Source: Cryptomeria japonica (lineage: Eukaryota; Streptophyta; Pinopsida; Cupressales; Cupressaceae). Taken from it: a DNA stretch of 64,000 nt. The position numbers and the translations under genes were made by a program. Of the stretch, positions 53,015 through 62,364 are shown piece by piece. The stretch's first letter is position 1; each line of letters opens with the position of its first letter. The stretch is taken from the NCBI RefSeq assembly GCF_030272615.1, contig NC_081410.1, forward strand, positions 289,723,957 through 289,787,956. Reading direction: 5' to 3'. The notes beneath the pieces are model-generated. The model saw nothing but the letters and a program-made list of their open reading frames with translations, was not told where the DNA came from and made no database searches.

Positions 53015-54191
53015 TGTTAGATACTTGGTTAGTCCCAAAGATACTGAGAAGGGGGGTGAATCAGTGTCTAACTGGTGAATGAAAGATTTAAACTTATTTG
53101 CAACTTTACAACACAAATTAATATACCGGTAAGAAAATAATGTAGTAAAGAGAAACAAAAGAATGAGCATCAATGCACACCATAACACATATTTTTTTGG
53201 CGAGGAAACCCGATAAGGGAAAAACCTCTGTAGGATTTGTTATCCACAATATTTACTCACTAGCCAATATGAATAAATATTACTTAGTAAAATAGGGGCT
53301 TGCACATGCAGGAAGGCCAACTGCCTAGAGCTCACTTCTCAACAAAAATGGAGTCTCGTTGACTAATATTGGATGGTTAAATCCAATAACAATGCACTGC
53401 TTCAAAATAGCATCTGCAATGCTAGATTTAGTATTAGTTTAAGCTCTGTCTGATACCTCTGCCAAAACCTTGTTGGTGAATGATTTTTCTTATAGAGAAT
53501 AGTATTCACTCCGCTCTGCTCTTATTCATTCTCAAGATAAACACATCAAAATTCATATATAATTATTCTCTCTCATATACTCCTTACATACATACCTACA
53601 TACATACTTTCTTAAATTACAAATGACCTATAAGACCTCATACATATATGAGTCTTTACAATATATCATTTTGGCCATAGAAATATATAGCATCTGCAAT
53701 GCTGGATTTAGTATCAGTTTAAGCTCTGTCTAATACCTCTGCCAAAATGTTGTTGGTGAATGATTTTTCTTACATAGAATAGTCTTCACTCTGCCCCGCT
53801 CTTATTCACTCTCAAGATAAACACATCAAAACTCATCTATAATTATTCGCTCTCATATATCACTTACATACATACCTACATACATACTTTCTTACATTAC
53901 AAATGACCTACAAGATCTCATACATATATGAGTCTTTACAATACATCATTTCGGCCATAGAAATATAATATTACGTTATAATACATTTCACATAAACAAT
54001 ATTATTTCCAAGTCGGCTTGGACTGCCGATATAATCTACTGCCAGTGTGAATAAACCTTGTAGTGCCTGTCGATGTCAGTAGGTGAAGTCTATTGCTAGT
54101 AGAACGTATGAAACCTTGTTCAACCTTGTTACCAGTTGGTTTCCATCAATGAAAACATCAACCATTCTCATCCGAGTGTATAATGCCAACA
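53015..54191 (-). repeat. 3' LTR of element I
   Basis: 1177 bp. It shares with the copia G LTR the phrase on pale-copy LTR ends (GGGGGGTGAATCAGT near 53,053-53,067, and GGGCTTGCACATGCAGGAAGG near 53,286). It contains a 280-bp tandem duplication. Confidence 0.75.
53409..53968. repeat. 280-bp tandem duplication inside LTR I
   Basis: Copy 1 is 53,409-53,688 and copy 2 is 53,689-53,968. Both begin AGCATCTGCAATGCT and both end near GGCCATAGAAATATA. They differ by scattered substitutions, so the duplication is not recent. Confidence 0.93.
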
Positions 54192-54557
54192 ATCTCCCCC
54201 TTTGGCATTGATGGCAACACTCATGAGAAAAATCAAAACTGATATCCAAAATTTGATGTCCAAAAACTAAGAGTGCTCCCCCTAATAAAGTGATCTCCTT
54301 ATGTATATTTTTCTCATTACACCACTCCCCCTTTGACATCAATGACAAAGGATGTCAAAGAGTATCAAAAATTACTTAGAAACCTGTAGTCGGTTATGTA
54401 CAATCTGAAAAATGTCTGCCAAAACCAAGTTAAGACTTTGCAAAAACTTTGTACTGTCAAAAATTATAGTCTCTATCTGTCGGCTCATCCTGATGAAATA
54501 ATGCATCTATTGCTCTGGTGATCTTTCCCCTTGAATAGTTGCCTTAGATAGCTCATT
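54192..54557 (-). other. 3' untranslated region and polypurine tract of element I
   Basis: On the plus strand ATCTCCCCCTTTGGCATTGA abuts the LTR, and a second ACTCCCCCTTTGACATCAAT lies about 130 bases farther in (near 54,324-54,343). This is the same double signature as in H, G and E/D. No ORF is supported here. Confidence 0.65.
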
Positions 54558-54864
54558 TCAGTGTGTTAACAAATCATCAAATCTAGGACCAAGTTTGTTC
54601 TTTAACTCCCGAGTTTTCATCTTCAACGTTGCTTTCTCTCTTTCCAATTTCTCAATCTTCTCTTCATAAATAGCCATCTCTTGATCCAAAATTGATGTGA
54701 GTTCTGAATAACCAATCATATTGTCATCAATATCATCAATCTCTTTCTGTGTTTTCCTTATTTTCTCATCAATATCTTTTGTTAGATGCTGAGGTTTGTA
54801 GGCTTCTCGATACAATTCCTTGTATTCCAAAATGGTGGAATTCAATGCCAGAAACAATGAATCA
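54558..54864 (-). pseudogene. C-terminal part of element I ORF (coiled coil), separated by LINE insertion
   Basis: The frame ends in a stop at 54,558 after ...GPRFDDLLTH. It is rich in Lys, Glu and Leu and probably coiled coil (EKIEKLEREKATLK). Its upstream edge coincides with the LINE's left target duplication. Joined across the LINE, the frame continues directly from the part at 62,363-64,000, because both sides encode the same D-S-L-F at the duplicated site. Confidence 0.75.
54853..54864. repeat. Left target-site duplication of the LINE
   Basis: AACAATGAATCA, identical to 62,367-62,378. With a one-base indel the match extends to CAGA(A)ACAATGAATCA. Confidence 0.85.
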
Positions 54865-56005
54865 GCTGGGAGGAGTAGGAAGCGGTAATGGGAGAATTCA
54901 AAATTCAAATTCTCTGAAAGGTGGGAACTCTGGTTCCAATGGTGGGAGTGGTCAGAATGAAGGAGTTGGTCCTATGGGAGAGAAGGACAAGCCTCCAAAC
55001 ATTCTAAAGGTTTTTGACATTCCACAGACTGGTGATACTCTACTAGAGAAGAAAGTGGGTTCTGGGTTTTTAGGGGAGGGGTCCAGTGGGGGGTCCAGCC
55101 CACATGAAGAGACCTTGGAGAATAGAAAAGAATATAGAAAATGCTCATCCCTTTTTGGAATAAAACCATCTAGTAAATCCTCTTTATCTCCTGTCAAGAA
55201 TATTTCTGATCCAATCAGTGGAAAGTTTTCTATCTCTATCCCTGATCTAGTTCTGGATCATAATATAAATAGTATGTCAAACTCCTTGGTAGGAAATTTT
55301 ATGGGTTCATGTCGAAACATAGAAGTTGTAAGGGCTTATGTCAAGTATAAATGGGCTCTGAAGGGTAATGTTGAAATCTCATCTTTGCCTAAAGGCCTTC
55401 TATCTATTACTTTCTCATGTGAAGAAGATAAATTAAGGATACTTTGTGGTAGTCCCTGGATGGTAGGAAATATAGACTTGGTTCTTTAGAAATGGCATCC
55501 GAATCTGAACATGAATGACTCTCTTTTGGTACAAGTTCCAGTTTGGGTAAAGTTACTAGGTCTGCCTCTTGAATATTGGGCAGAAAGCATCTTCTCAGGA
55601 ATAACAAGATCCTTTGGCGAACTCCTCTCTATAGACCCAGTCACTGCTTCAAAAAGGAGACTCACTCATGCTAGGTTCTGTGTAGGGATAGCCCATGATG
55701 TAGACATGCCTGAATAGATAGATATAGTGTCAAAGTTAGGGACATGGAAACAATAAATAGAATATGAATCTATCCCCTTTGCTTGCTTCCATTGCAAGAA
55801 AGTAGGTCACTGGGAAAAATCCTGTACTATCAAGCCTAAAGAAGAGCTCAAGTAGACTAAACCCCCAGTTGAAAGTAAAAAGGTTCTAGAAAAAAAGGTA
55901 TGGGAAGTAAAAAACTCAGAAAATAAGGAAGCTGACTTTATTGACAACAATTGTTTTGAACCCTTTGGGGAAAATAAGGAAGTGGTATCCTCAACTTCTA
56001 TCTAA
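54857..56005 (+). pseudogene. LINE ORF1: DUF4283-type RNA-binding protein with CCHC knuckle (defective)
   Basis: The frame can be followed from 54,857 to about 56,005 across stops at 55,487 (TAG), 55,715 (TAG) and a few more. A Gly/Ser/Asn-rich N-terminus is followed by a DUF4283-like region (KGLLSITFSCEEDKLRILCGSPWMV split over 55,385-55,480, then VPVWVKLLGLPLEYW near 55,530). A zinc knuckle C-x2-C-x4-H-x4-C (CFHCKKVGHWEKSC) lies near 55,788. This is the standard plant L1 ORF1 layout. The first in-frame ATG (54,857) lies in the target duplication and not in the LINE, so the original start is lost. Confidence 0.8.
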
Positions 56006-56110
56006 CTCAAGTCGACCTTCTAACCATAAATTCAGAGACAAGGAGGCCAGTAAGAACATTGCAGATGGGACTCAAAAGACTCATAAGGAGTTAGGAATTG
56101 GTAAGTAACT

Positions 56111-59100
56111 ATGAAGATTATCTCTTGGAATATTAGGGGACTTAATAATCCTCATAAACATGATATTATTAGGAATATGATAAGGGATAGTAAAGCTGAT
56201 GTTTTTCTAATTCAAGAGACCAAAATGAGTAGAGAAAAAGTTGAATCTTTGAAGTTTTTTAAAAATGGGAGTATCAATGGTGGTAGCTCGGAAGGTGCTT
56301 CGGGAGGCATAGCTACTATTTGGAATCTTAATAGTGTCAAAGGCCATGTTCTTTTTCAATAATTTTTTTTCTCTTGCATTAGATTTGAGCATTTAAAAGA
56401 AGGAACATCGTGGGTCCTCACCAACATTTATGCACCCAACACCTCTAAAGCTAGAAACTCCTTCTGGAAAAAACTTATAGAAACTAGGGACAACTTCAAG
56501 AATCTTAATTGGCTGGTCATGGGAGACTTTAATACTCCTTTGAGAGAGGAGGAAAAATTTGGTGGAAGCCCCTCTTATTTGGAAAGTAGGTTGGCCCTTA
56601 TGGAATTTATAAATACACAGGCTCTCAATGATGTGGAGATACAGGGATGCAATTATACATGGACTAATAGGAGAACTGGTAATGATCTTATCCAAGTTCA
56701 CCTTGATAGGGCTCTTATTTCTGATGACTAGTACAGCCATTATTTCTTCTCCCTATCTACCCACATCCAAGTTGGGTTAGATCATTTTCCCATCACCTTC
56801 ATTTCTGACCCAATTAATAGAAGAAGACATTTCCCCTTCAGATTTGAAAAAATGTGGACTCATCACCCTGATATCACTCATAATATTCAGAAATGGTGGA
56901 GTATCCAAGTTGAGGGAACTGCTATGTACAGAGTTGTAAAGAAACTCAAAAGTGTTAAGGACAATATATGACTTTGGAATAAATCCAACTTTGGGAACAT
57001 TTTTGAGGCCAAAGGTAAAGTCCAGGATGACCCTAAGAAAATAAAGGTCCAAATTCAGAAGGATGGTTTCAGTACTATGTGTATTGCTGAAGAAAATGAG
57101 ACCCTTAAAAAATACCATGAAATCATTGCTAAAGAGGAAACTTTCTAGAAGCAGAGATCAAGATGCATTTGGCTAAAGGAAGGAGATAGGAATACAAGAT
57201 TTTTTCATATGTTGATGATCAAACATAAAGCAGCAAATAGGATTAGAAAATTGGCAGTGGACAATGGGGAGCTGGTCAAGGAGGAAGAGAGAAGGAATGA
57301 GGCCAAAAGGTACTTTTTGGAACTTCTTAGGAGGGATCATAGGTTGGACGTTGATGCTCAATCTTCTTTTCTTCAAAATATTCCTTGTCTCATTGATGAG
57401 TAGATGAATGCCTCCCTTTCTTCAATTCCTTCAATCTTGGAAATAAAAAATGTTGTTTTTTCTTTTGATGGTAACACAGCCCCCGGTCTAGATGGCTTCC
57501 TCGTGTTCTTTTTCCAAGATTTTTGGGACATTGTAGGGAAAGATGTTTCAAACATGGTCAAAGAATTTTTTGGGGCTATAAGACTTTTGAATGAAATTAA
57601 TGGCACTTTCATTGCTCTTATTCCCAAAACCCAAGGTGCTGACTCCATGGACAAGTTCTGACCAATCAGCTTATGCAATTCTTTTTATAAGATTATCTCC
57701 AAGGTTCTTGCCACCCGAATCTTGATTGTCCTTCCTTCTCTGATTAATCATCAGCAAAATAGTTTTGTCCCAGGAAGACAAATTCTTGACTCCATTATTA
57801 TTGTCCATGAGAATATTCATTCTCTTGTTAGGGCTAAGAAATAGGGTCTCATCCTCAAGCTTGATCTCTCTAAGGCCTATGACCGGGTTGATTGGTTTTT
57901 TCTTGTGAAGGTTCTTGTGTCTTATGGTTTTTTCACCAAATGTGTTGACCTCTTTTGTCAACTTATTACCTTAGCCTCTTTTGTTGTTCTTGTCAATGGT
58001 TCCCCATCCCCCTTCTTCCAAGTGTCTAGAGGATTGAGGCAAGGGGATCCCATTTCCCCCATCCTCTTCATTATTATGGCTGAATGTTTTGGTAGGTCTA
58101 TGGAAATCATGGTTATGCAAGGATCTTTTAAGGGACTCCAACCTTCTTTAGCTGATTTTATCTGCTCTCACCAATAGTTTGTGGATGATACCATTGTCAT
58201 GGGGGAATCAAGTATCTCAGAAGTTAGAATCCGAAAGGACACTCTTTGTAAGTTTGCCTCTACATCTGGTCAGCTCATTAATTGGGTCAAAAGCAAAAAA
58301 AATTTCATCGATACATCAGAAAGAAGACAACATAGAATCAGTAGAATCCTGTAATGTCGGATTGTTGATCTTCTTGCCACTTATCTTGGCCTCCCCTTGG
58401 GCATTGCACCTCTTGATTCTTTTTGGAGCCCTCTAGTGGACAAATTTCATAAAAAGCTAGCTAGTTGGAAAGGAGTCCTTTTAAGTTAGGCTGGAAAGCT
58501 CCAACTTCTTAAAGCTTCTCTTCAAAGCATACCTCTCTATGCCCTAAGCCTTTTTAGAATTCTAGTCAAGTATGCTGATGCAATTGAGAAAATTCAAAGA
58601 AAATTTCTATGGTCAGGGGTTGAGGACAAGAAAAAAATGTCTCTTGTGGCTTGGGATCAGGTATGCAGAATGAAAAGTAAAGGAGGTCTAGGCCTAAGAA
58701 GAATCTGGATCTTAAATGAAGCTCTCTTGTCTAAACAGGTTTGGAGAATGTTCCACTTAGATAGTGAATGTTGTAAAATCTAGCAAAGTAAGTACTCTCT
58801 TCTGTCCTCCTCTCTTTCCTCTTTTATCAATTCTGAAATCAACATTAATGGGTCCCATATCTGGAATCATGCCTCTAAGTATAGAGATAGCATTGCTAAA
58901 GGGGTTACTTGGAAAGTAGGCAATGGTAGGAAAGTTAAATTTTGGGAAGACCCTTGGCTTTTTGATAAACCTTTGACTGATTTCCCACAATGGGCCCCTT
59001 ATGCCTCCTCCTATATTAGAACTTTTGGTCCTTTAGTTGAAGGGTATTGGACTAGTAATAAATGGAAGAACATAGAAAGTATTCACCCAAGCCTTATCAA

Positions 59101-60325
59101 GCTAAAAAATCATCTGTCTTCGGCTTGGTTGAACAAAGAGGAAGACTCCCTCATTTGGAAATATGAGCCCAAAGGTAATATCACTGTCTCTTCAATGTAT
59201 GGTGTCCTCTCCCCCACCCCTTCTGAAAATCCTTTCTGGTTTAAAGCTTGGTTAAAGGGTCTAACCCCCAAAATCAATTTTTTCTATTGGACTATTCTTC
59301 AAAATAAAATCTTGACCTTAGATAACCTCAAGGGTAGAGGATTTGCCTTTCCTAATAGATGTGCTTTGTGTCTTAAGGAGGAAGATTCAGTGGACCATCT
59401 GGCTATCCACTATTCCTATTCTACTTCGATCTGGGAAAAATTTTGTAAGAGTTTTTGCATTGATTGGGTGTTTCCTAACACTATCAGTGAGTTGTTCTAC
59501 TCCTAGAATTACCATTGGTTGAATTCTTTTTTGAGATCTTTGTGGTAGCTATCTCTCCCTCACATTCTATGGGGATTATGGAAAGAAAGAAACAACCATA
59601 TTTTTAGGGACACTTCTCTTACTCAGGATATTGTGTTTCAGAAAATACAATGGGCAATTGTGGAGAACATTGGGATCATTGGGGGTCCCTGCTTTTTGAC
59701 CAACCCATTGGAATCTCACATTTTAAGTTCCTGGAATTTCAAGAATGCTAGCAATTCTAACCCCAAGCAAAACAAAATATTAGAAGCAAGATGGCAAACT
59801 CCCCCTCATGGTTGGTTCAAATTCAATTTTCAAGGTGCTGCAAAAGGTAATCCAGGCCCTGCGGGATGTGGAGCTATTCTTAGAGATGACAAAGTTATAT
59901 GCAAGGAAATGATTGTTATTCCAATAGGAAGCCAAACAAACCACAAGGCAAAAGCAATGGTAGCACTCCAAGGTATTCTCCTCACAAAAAGATGGAATTG
60001 CCCCTACATATGGATTGAAGGGGACTCTAACAACATCATCAAATGCCTCAAGGGGACCTTTAAGCCCTCATGGTCTATCAATAAAATTATAAAGGCTTAT
60101 AGAGACCTCATTAACACTTTTGAGAAAAGTTACATATCTCATATCTACCGTGAAGTGAATGGTTCTGTTGACTGGGTAGCCAATGCAGTGGTCAATCAAG
60201 ATGAAATGATTGCTTGGAAGGGAGAACAAGGCCTCCTAGAGGATGTCAGATTAATAATTTTTAAGGATCGATACAATAGCACCCCAAAGATCATTAATGT
60301 ACAAAACAATAATGAAATGGATTAA
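56111..60325 (+). pseudogene. LINE ORF2: endonuclease-reverse transcriptase-RNase H (defective)
   Basis: Starts MKIISWNIRGLN. The apurinic-type endonuclease shows FLIQETK, NIYAPN, MGDFNTP, HLDRAL and a final LDHFPI (56,111-56,800). RT lies at about 57,440-58,600: APGLDGF, LKLDLSKAYDRVDW, GLRQGDPISPILF and an intact FVDDTIVMG (58,179). A zf-RVT region follows at about 59,220-59,470 (LKGLTPKINFFYW, CALCLKEEDSVDHL). RNase H lies at 59,800-60,300; the first catalytic Asp is replaced by Gln (NFQGAAKGNPGPAG) and the Glu position reads Lys or Ala (HKAKAMVAL), while EGDSNNII keeps its Asp. About ten nonsense codons and at least one frameshift are present. The type is plant L1 with RNase H. Confidence 0.9.
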
Positions 60326-60482
60326 AAGGAGTGCTTCGAGCAATTATAATATTATCAGCACCATTTATTATAACACTCAATCAATCACTTCCCATGCTTT
60401 CTGGGTAAATTTGGTAGCTTTGAGAAACTCTCTGTTTAAAGCTCTTTGCAAGTTTCGACATTTATCTCTGAATAGCAAAAAT

Positions 60483-62177
60483 ATGGGAGGAAATAGGCAT
60501 CGCTACAAACCTAGAAGTTGTAAGGAGTGGAAGCAAAAGGAGGTGATCTGGAACATTCTACAAAAGGGCAAGTTTTCAAAATTTATGGAGAGGCTCCATG
60601 GACGGGACACCACAGTTACTAATTTATTTTGTAAAAAATGGAGAAAGGGTACTTTGAAGATGGGAGACCATCCCGTTATCATAGATGAAGACCTTATTGC
60701 CCAGGCCATGGGTCTCCAAAGAGAAGGAAGCAACTACTACAAAGACAAAAAAGTGAGCAAGGAGGCCATTGAAAGATATCCTAAAACTGAAAAGGAGAAA
60801 AAACACCTAGTGAAGCTAAGTAAAATCTACTATCCTCCTAGGGCTTTTGTTAAACCATGGAGGGAGGTTCTTTTTTATATAATGCACTATATTACTTTGG
60901 ATGGTAGATTCACTAAAGTATACGACTACCATTTTGTTTTGATGAATCATTTTAGGCATGACAAGAAGGTTAACATTCCATATTTTTTGTTATGTTCTAT
61001 GAATGCCACCATTATGGCATATAAAGAGAACCCTACGGGTGACACTGCCATACATCAAGGCTTAATGGTTCTTATTTATGACCAAATAGCCCGCACGCAG
61101 CCCTCTATTTCTGAGTCTGAGGGGGATGGGTCGGACTCTATTTTTTCTTTGGATGAGGGTTCTGAAAGTGATCCAATGAGCGAGTCTAAGGAGAGTACAG
61201 ATGACTCAGAAGTTCAAGTAGGTAGGAAGAGGAAACATTTGAAAACCAGACCTTCCTCCTCAAAGGGAAAGAAATTTAAAGGCAAAATTCTCCAGATAAG
61301 CTCCTCCTCCTCCTCGGAGGTCTATGAATATTTAGAGAAGGAGAGACCCCAGGGTTCTTTAAAAAAGAAAAATAATGCCCATACTCAGACCAGAAACAAA
61401 CAAAAGAGAAAGGATGAGAATGTGATGGAGCTGGAGGAACATAAGCAGAAAAATATTTCAGAAGTTGACCAGAACTTGGAGGAGGTGGCCACTGGAGAAG
61501 TTCATAGGGCTGAAGATAAAGCTACTATTGGTGACACCCCAAATAAGGAAGAAGACAACTCCAGTAAGATAGATCCCCCTTCAAACCCTCCTCCTAAGGG
61601 TTTGAAAGGTTTTATGGAGACCATGGAATAGTTAATCACCAGTTAAAAGAAAGTTGTGTATGACAACAAGAAGCTTAGCCACAAAATCCAGATTCTGGGA
61701 ACTATCAACACTGGTGAAGGGAAGACTATGGTAGATTATATAGAGGATTTAACAAATACAATTGCTAAAGATAAAAATATAAGAGACTCCTTCAACCCCA
61801 GATTCAAGAAAATCGAGAAAGACCTATTGGAGAGGAAAGAGAATGCTAATTCTATGGATCAAACTATGTCGGGAACTATCAATAAAGATGGCAAAATTGA
61901 GGAATGTCTCAAAAGTATCATAGAGAAAAGCTTAAACATTTTGAAGGTCTCTATTGGCAATACCAAAACTCTCATCAGCAAATTGGATGAGGAGAAGGAC
62001 ACCCTGGAAATTGACCCTGACACTGAAGGTACAAGAGATGTTCAAGGACCTAGAACAAGAACTAGAGGTAAAAAGAAGGAGAAGAAGCCTAATAAGGATC
62101 TGGAAGAACTCAAAGTTGTTGTGGCCACCTATGACTAGTTGGTGATTAAGGCGGAGGACCTCCTGAAGACTCTTTAA
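60483..62177 (+). pseudogene. LINE ORF3: protein of unknown function, about 565 codons, almost intact
   Basis: Open from at least 60,297 to the TAG at 61,629. The likely start is the ATG at 60,483 (MGGNRHRYKPRSCKEW). Crossing that TAG, a TAA shortly after, and a TAG at 62,136, the same frame runs to TAA at 62,175. The N-terminal 210 residues look globular: FCKKWRKGTLKMGDHPVII, DLIAQAMGL, REVLFYIMHYITLDGRF, IPYFLLCSMNATI, IHQGLMVLIYDQIAR. Then comes an acidic Ser-rich linker, a basic stretch (GRKRKHLKTR, KGKKFKGK) and a Lys/Glu helical C-terminus. It is not a gag, RT, endonuclease or known LINE domain. Parts of the N-terminal region are reminiscent of the plant mobile domain-like proteins of plant transposons and of element H (inference). 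Far fewer disabling changes than in ORF1/ORF2. Confidence 0.6.
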
Positions 62178-62364
62178 CTGTGCAGTGTTTTCCCGGTTTC
62201 TATTGTTTTGTTGTTTCTATATTTTGCTATCCTTTTTGTTTACTAGCTTTATTGCCAGTCGTTTTGTAAGCAGTTTTTTTATGGTCTGGATACTCTATGA
62301 TGATATTTCTTAATCTCCCATGTTAAAGGTTTTGGGTCCTGAAAACTTGTTTTTCTTATTAATC
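62178..62364 (+). other. 3' untranslated region of the LINE
   Basis: T-rich and non-coding. It ends CTTATTAATC just before the right target duplication and has no poly(A) or simple-repeat tail. Confidence 0.6.

Larger units (their letters stand above)
54865..62364 (+). mobile_element. L1-type LINE retrotransposon with a third ORF
   Basis: Bounded by a 12-bp perfect target duplication. Order: ORF1 (DUF4283 plus zinc knuckle), ORF2 (endonuclease, RT, zf-RVT, RNase H), ORF3 (60,483-62,177), 3' UTR. No poly(A) tail is seen; the 3' end is T-rich (CTTGTTTTTCTTATTAATC). The left end starts almost directly in ORF1, so it is probably 5'-truncated. ORF1 and ORF2 carry stops and the element is inactive. 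Confidence 0.88.

Noticed and set aside
53015-54191. Terminal part of copia G's family, i.e. a second G copy
   Set aside because: Some LTR phrases are shared, but the attached ORF is the H/I type and the LTR differs over most of its length.
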